From Prevotella sp. UBA1705 (lineage in GTDB: Bacteria; Bacteroidota; Bacteroidia; Bacteroidales; Bacteroidaceae), in assembly GCA_002317385.1 (NCBI GenBank), contig DCJH01000044.1, forward strand, positions 46,295-110,294: a stretch of DNA of 64,000 nt. The letters run 5' to 3'. This document shows positions 61,368-64,000 of the stretch, one piece after another (positions within the stretch are counted from its first letter, which is position 1; each line of letters begins with the position of its first letter). The position numbers and the translations under genes are program-made. Under the pieces are notes generated by a model, which was not told the origin of the DNA, searched no databases, and saw only the letters and a program-made list of their open reading frames with translations.

Positions 61368-63407
61368 TTACCAGAGCTGGAGTCGGCTGCTCTCGGGGAG
61401 ATACATCTTGTCGCCCTGCTTCACGCCGAAGGCGTCATACCAAGCGTTGATGTGGGGCAGCGCCCCGTTCACGCGCCATTCGCCCAGAGAGTGTGGGTCG
61501 GTCTTCACACGGTTGCGAATCTCCTTCTCGGTGATGTTTTGTCCCCAAACGCCGGCGTAGGCGATGAAGAAGCGCTGGTCGGGGGTGAAACCGTCTACAG
61601 TCTTCAAGGGCTTGGCCTGGGTGGCGTTCTTGAAGGCGTTGAACGACACCTGCAGACCTCCGTGGTCGGCCAGGTTCTCGCCGAGAGTGAACTCGCCGTT
61701 GGCATGAAGTCCGGGCAACACCTCGATGGCATCGAAGAAGTGGGCATACATCTTGGCACGCTCGTCGAAGCCCTTGGCATCGCTGGCCGTCCACCAATCG
61801 TGCAGGTTTCCGCTGGCGTCATACTGGCGTCCCTGGTCGTCGAATCCATGAGTCATCTCGTGACCTATCACCACGCCGATGGCGCCATAGTTGAAGGCAG
61901 CATCGGCCTTGGGGTCGAAGAACGGACGCTGGAGGATTCCGGCGGGGAAGCAAATCTCGTTGGTCGTGGGATTATAATAGGCATTGACGGTCTGCGGGGT
62001 CATGTGCCACTCGTCCTTGTCCACGGGCTTGCCTGCCTTCTCCGCAATGGCCTTGTCGATGGCGAAGATACGGGTGGCCAGCACGTTCTCGAAGAAGCTC
62101 TTTGAGGGGTCGATGGTGAGCTTGCTATAGTCGGTCCACTTGTTGGGATAGCCTATCTTCACATAGAATCTGTCGAGTTTGTCGTGGGCATTGGCCTTGG
62201 TGGAGTCGCTCATCCAGGTCTGGGCGTCGATGCGCTGTCCGAGGCTTACCTGCAGATTGTGCACCAGGTCTTCCATCATCTTCTTGCTCGAGGCGGGGAA
62301 GAAGCGTGCGCAATACATCTTGCCCAGGGCTTCGCCCATGGCGCTCTCCACCTGATTGGTGGAGCGCTTCCAGAGGGGGAAGTCCTGCTTGCGGCCCTTC
62401 ATGGTCTTTCCGAAGAAGTCGAAGTTGGCCTCGCGCACCTCATCACTCAGGTAAGAGGCCGAGCTCATGATAAGGTCCCACTCCATAATGGCCTTCAACT
62501 CCTCGGCCGACATGAGAGCAGCCAGCTTATCGTATCCGGCGAAGAAGGCAGGCTGCCCCACGATCATTTCCTGGATGTAGCTCGGGGCGATGCCATCGGC
62601 CTTCGACATGGCAGCGAGCGGAATGTTCGGATAGTTGGTCTCAAACTCCTTCAAGGTCATCTTGTTGTAGTTGGCCTGCGGGTCGCGGAGTTCCGTGTTG
62701 CTCTTGGAGATGAGCGCCAGCATGGTCTCAAAGCGGAAAATATCTGCTTCTTTCTGCTGAGCCTGTGCCTCATTGAAGCCATAGAGCTTGAACATGCGCA
62801 CGATGTGCTTCTTGTAAGCCTCACGCACATCTACCGTGGCCTGGTCGTTGTTCACATACCAGTCTTTCTGTCCCAGTGTCAATCCTCCCTGGTAGAGCTG
62901 GAGGATGTTCATTGTCACATTCTTGTCATCGGCATAGAAACCGGAACCAAAAGGCACGCCGATGCCCAACTTGGAATACTTGAGCTGGATGGCTTTCAGG
63001 GCCTCGAGGCTGTTGGCAGCCTCAATCTCTTGGAGCAGGGGCATCACCGGAGTCAATCCCTCCTGGTTGCGGCGCACGGAGTCCATGGCGAGCTTATAGA
63101 AATCACTGAGCTTCTTCTCTGTCGTGCCCTCCTTGTACTTCTTCTTCACGAGATCGGTCAGGATACTGTTCACCTGCTTGTTCACGTTCTCCTGCAACAT
63201 GTCGAAGCTACCATAGCGACTGTAGGCAGCAGGCAGCAGGTGCAACTTCTGCCATCCACCTGTGGCAAACTGGTAGAAATCCTGCGAAGGACTGGCGGTC
63301 TTGTCGAGATTGGTCAAGTCCAATCCCGACTTGCTCTGGGCCTGAACACCCAGCACGGGAGCCGCAAACATCATTACCATTGGGAATAATCGTTTTACGT
63401 TCATCAT
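61368..63407 (-). CDS. M13 family (PepO/neprilysin-like) metallopeptidase
   Basis: 679 residues; the second ATG at 63404 is equally possible. Signal peptide (FPMVMMFAAPVLGVQA), M13 N-terminal helical domain, then the catalytic domain with HEMTH at ~516-520 (VIGHEMTHGFDDQG), third ligand Glu in GENLADHGGL and the usual C-terminal end LPESSRLQLW (normally CxVW). It degrades peptides in the periplasm or at the surface. Monocistronic. Confidence 0.93.
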   Translation of the reverse strand: MMNVKRLFPMVMMFAAPVLGVQAQSKSGLDLTNLDKTASPSQDFYQFATGGWQKLHLLPAAYSRYGSFDMLQENVNKQVNSILTDLVKKKYKEGTTEKKLSDFYKLAMDSVRRNQEGLTPVMPLLQEIEAANSLEALKAIQLKYSKLGIGVPFGSGFYADDKNVTMNILQLYQGGLTLGQKDWYVNNDQATVDVREAYKKHIVRMFKLYGFNEAQAQQKEADIFRFETMLALISKSNTELRDPQANYNKMTLKEFETNYPNIPLAAMSKADGIAPSYIQEMIVGQPAFFAGYDKLAALMSAEELKAIMEWDLIMSSASYLSDEVREANFDFFGKTMKGRKQDFPLWKRSTNQVESAMGEALGKMYCARFFPASSKKMMEDLVHNLQVSLGQRIDAQTWMSDSTKANAHDKLDRFYVKIGYPNKWTDYSKLTIDPSKSFFENVLATRIFAIDKAIAEKAGKPVDKDEWHMTPQTVNAYYNPTTNEICFPAGILQRPFFDPKADAAFNYGAIGVVIGHEMTHGFDDQGRQYDASGNLHDWWTASDAKGFDERAKMYAHFFDAIEVLPGLHANGEFTLGENLADHGGLQVSFNAFKNATQAKPLKTVDGFTPDQRFFIAYAGVWGQNITEKEIRNRVKTDPHSLGEWRVNGALPHINAWYDAFGVKQGDKMYLPESSRLQLW

Positions 63408-63468
63408 AAGTTATTGTTTAATTGATAGTTACTTGCTTTTACTCATGTAAATTAGAGACCCGGCAAGG

Positions 63469-64000
63469 TCATGATTTAAGCTCCTCGAGCGCCTCCGAAA
63501 GCTCCATCCACTGGTCGTTCTCCTTATCAAGGAGCGCCTTGGTAGAGGTATATTCGGTCACCAGTTCCATGTTGGAGGCGTTGGCGGGATCCATGAGTAG
63601 GTTGTCGAGTTCCTGGATGCGCGCCTCGTATTTTCCAATCTTCTTTTCCGACTCCTCCACGGCCCGCTCTGCCTTGCGAATCTTCTTCTGCTGTTCCTTG
63701 TGCTCTTGATAGCTCTGCTTGTTGGCACTCTCGGGTTGGGGTTCCGCCACAACGGCTTGTGCAGGCTCGCTGCTCACGTTCACGGCCTCATTGATGGTCT
63801 CCGCGTTGTGGGCCAACAGATAGTCGTAGATGCCGCCCAGGTGCTCGGTCACCTTGCCACCTCCAAACTCATAGACCTTCGTCACCAGTCCATCGAGGAA
63901 CTCACGGTCGTGGCTCACCACGATCACCGTACCATCGAAGGCCTTGATGGCTTCTTTCAGCACATCCTTCGACTGCATGTCGAGGTGGTTGGTGGGCTCG
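63469..64000 (-). CDS. ABC-F family ATPase, C-terminal end (5' cut by window)
   Basis: The frame stays open to the window edge; the visible part starts at EPTNHLDM, the ABC-F signature after the second Walker B, then VIVVSHDREFLDGLV (H-loop). A linker and a C-terminal coiled coil of ~80 residues follow (KEQQKKIRKAERAVEESEKK), as in Uup/YdiF-type proteins. These act on the ribosome in translation. An internal ATG at 63978 is not the start. The subclass cannot be fixed from this fragment. Confidence 0.85.
   Translation of the reverse strand, partial: EPTNHLDMQSKDVLKEAIKAFDGTVIVVSHDREFLDGLVTKVYEFGGGKVTEHLGGIYDYLLAHNAETINEAVNVSSEPAQAVVAEPQPESANKQSYQEHKEQQKKIRKAERAVEESEKKIGKYEARIQELDNLLMDPANASNMELVTEYTSTKALLDKENDQWMELSEALEELKS

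Noticed and set aside
1..64000. tRNA or rRNA genes
   Set aside because: No cloverleaf with a TΨC arm or rRNA-like segment was recognised on either strand by eye; a scan program would be needed to exclude them.

Overview
The window comes from a member of the Bacteroidota, most likely a gut or oral Prevotella-type bacterium (Prevotellaceae). The evidence is a short primary sigma factor without region 1.1, promoters of the Bacteroidota type (-7 box TAnnTTTG) before several operons, a SusC/SusD polysaccharide utilisation locus, fimbrillin-like lipoproteins with GLUG repeats, and an ICE of the CTn type known from this phylum. The genus is an inference from gene content.

Positions 1 to about 20.6-21.2 kb are the distal part of an integrative conjugative element (ICE). 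From the left it holds a partial cell-wall hydrolase gene, then a + strand operon (464-7419): DUF4099/DUF3945-type proteins, one of them carrying a MutS mismatch-recognition domain; an ArdC-like antirestriction protein; a Toprim/DUF3991 protein; a zinc-finger protein related to topoisomerase C-terminal repeats; and a histone H1-like protein. Next come small ICE genes with PcfK/PcfJ-like proteins, an AbiEi/AbiEii-type toxin-antitoxin pair behind two large palindromes, more small ICE genes, and a leftward primase/helicase operon with HTH proteins. No integrase, relaxase or type IV secretion gene lies in the window; these are presumably to the left. The non-coding DNA of the ICE is unusually structured. 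Two diverged copies of a large foldable element (7517-7737 and 13105-13355) show compensatory changes in their stems. There are also a triplicated ~222-bp structured repeat (12456-13062), a GTCAAC iteron-like array beside the primase operon, and three ~123-bp repeats at the ICE end.

From 21.2 to 30.5 kb the chromosome carries conserved genes: a MEMO1-AMMECR1 fusion with its radical SAM partner, a winged-helix protein, RlmD, a DUF1697 protein, the primary sigma factor, an HU protein and alanine dehydrogenase.

From 49.6 down to 30.6 kb a nine-gene leftward operon forms a polysaccharide utilisation locus for chondroitin sulfate or related glycosaminoglycans: SusC, SusD, a DUF5017-like lipoprotein, a PL8 lyase, a GH88 unsaturated glucuronyl hydrolase, a serine-type sulfatase, a DUF4861 protein, a GH2 glycosidase and a second PL8 lyase ending in a T9SS-like domain. 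Glycan would be bound and cut at the surface, imported by SusCD, desulfated, and split by GH88 and GH2 in the periplasm. Divergent from it are two fimbrillin-like GLUG lipoproteins with a small peptide gene between them.

From 54.8 kb to the end, all leftward, are a TonB-dependent receptor, a membrane zinc-ribbon protein, a U32 peptidase-family protein, MetA, an M13 metallopeptidase and the C-terminal end of an ABC-F ATPase. Two copies of a ~385-bp MITE-like element with ~45-bp terminal inverted repeats lie at 28.1 and 54.1 kb, each next to a short array of degenerate 22-bp tandem repeats.
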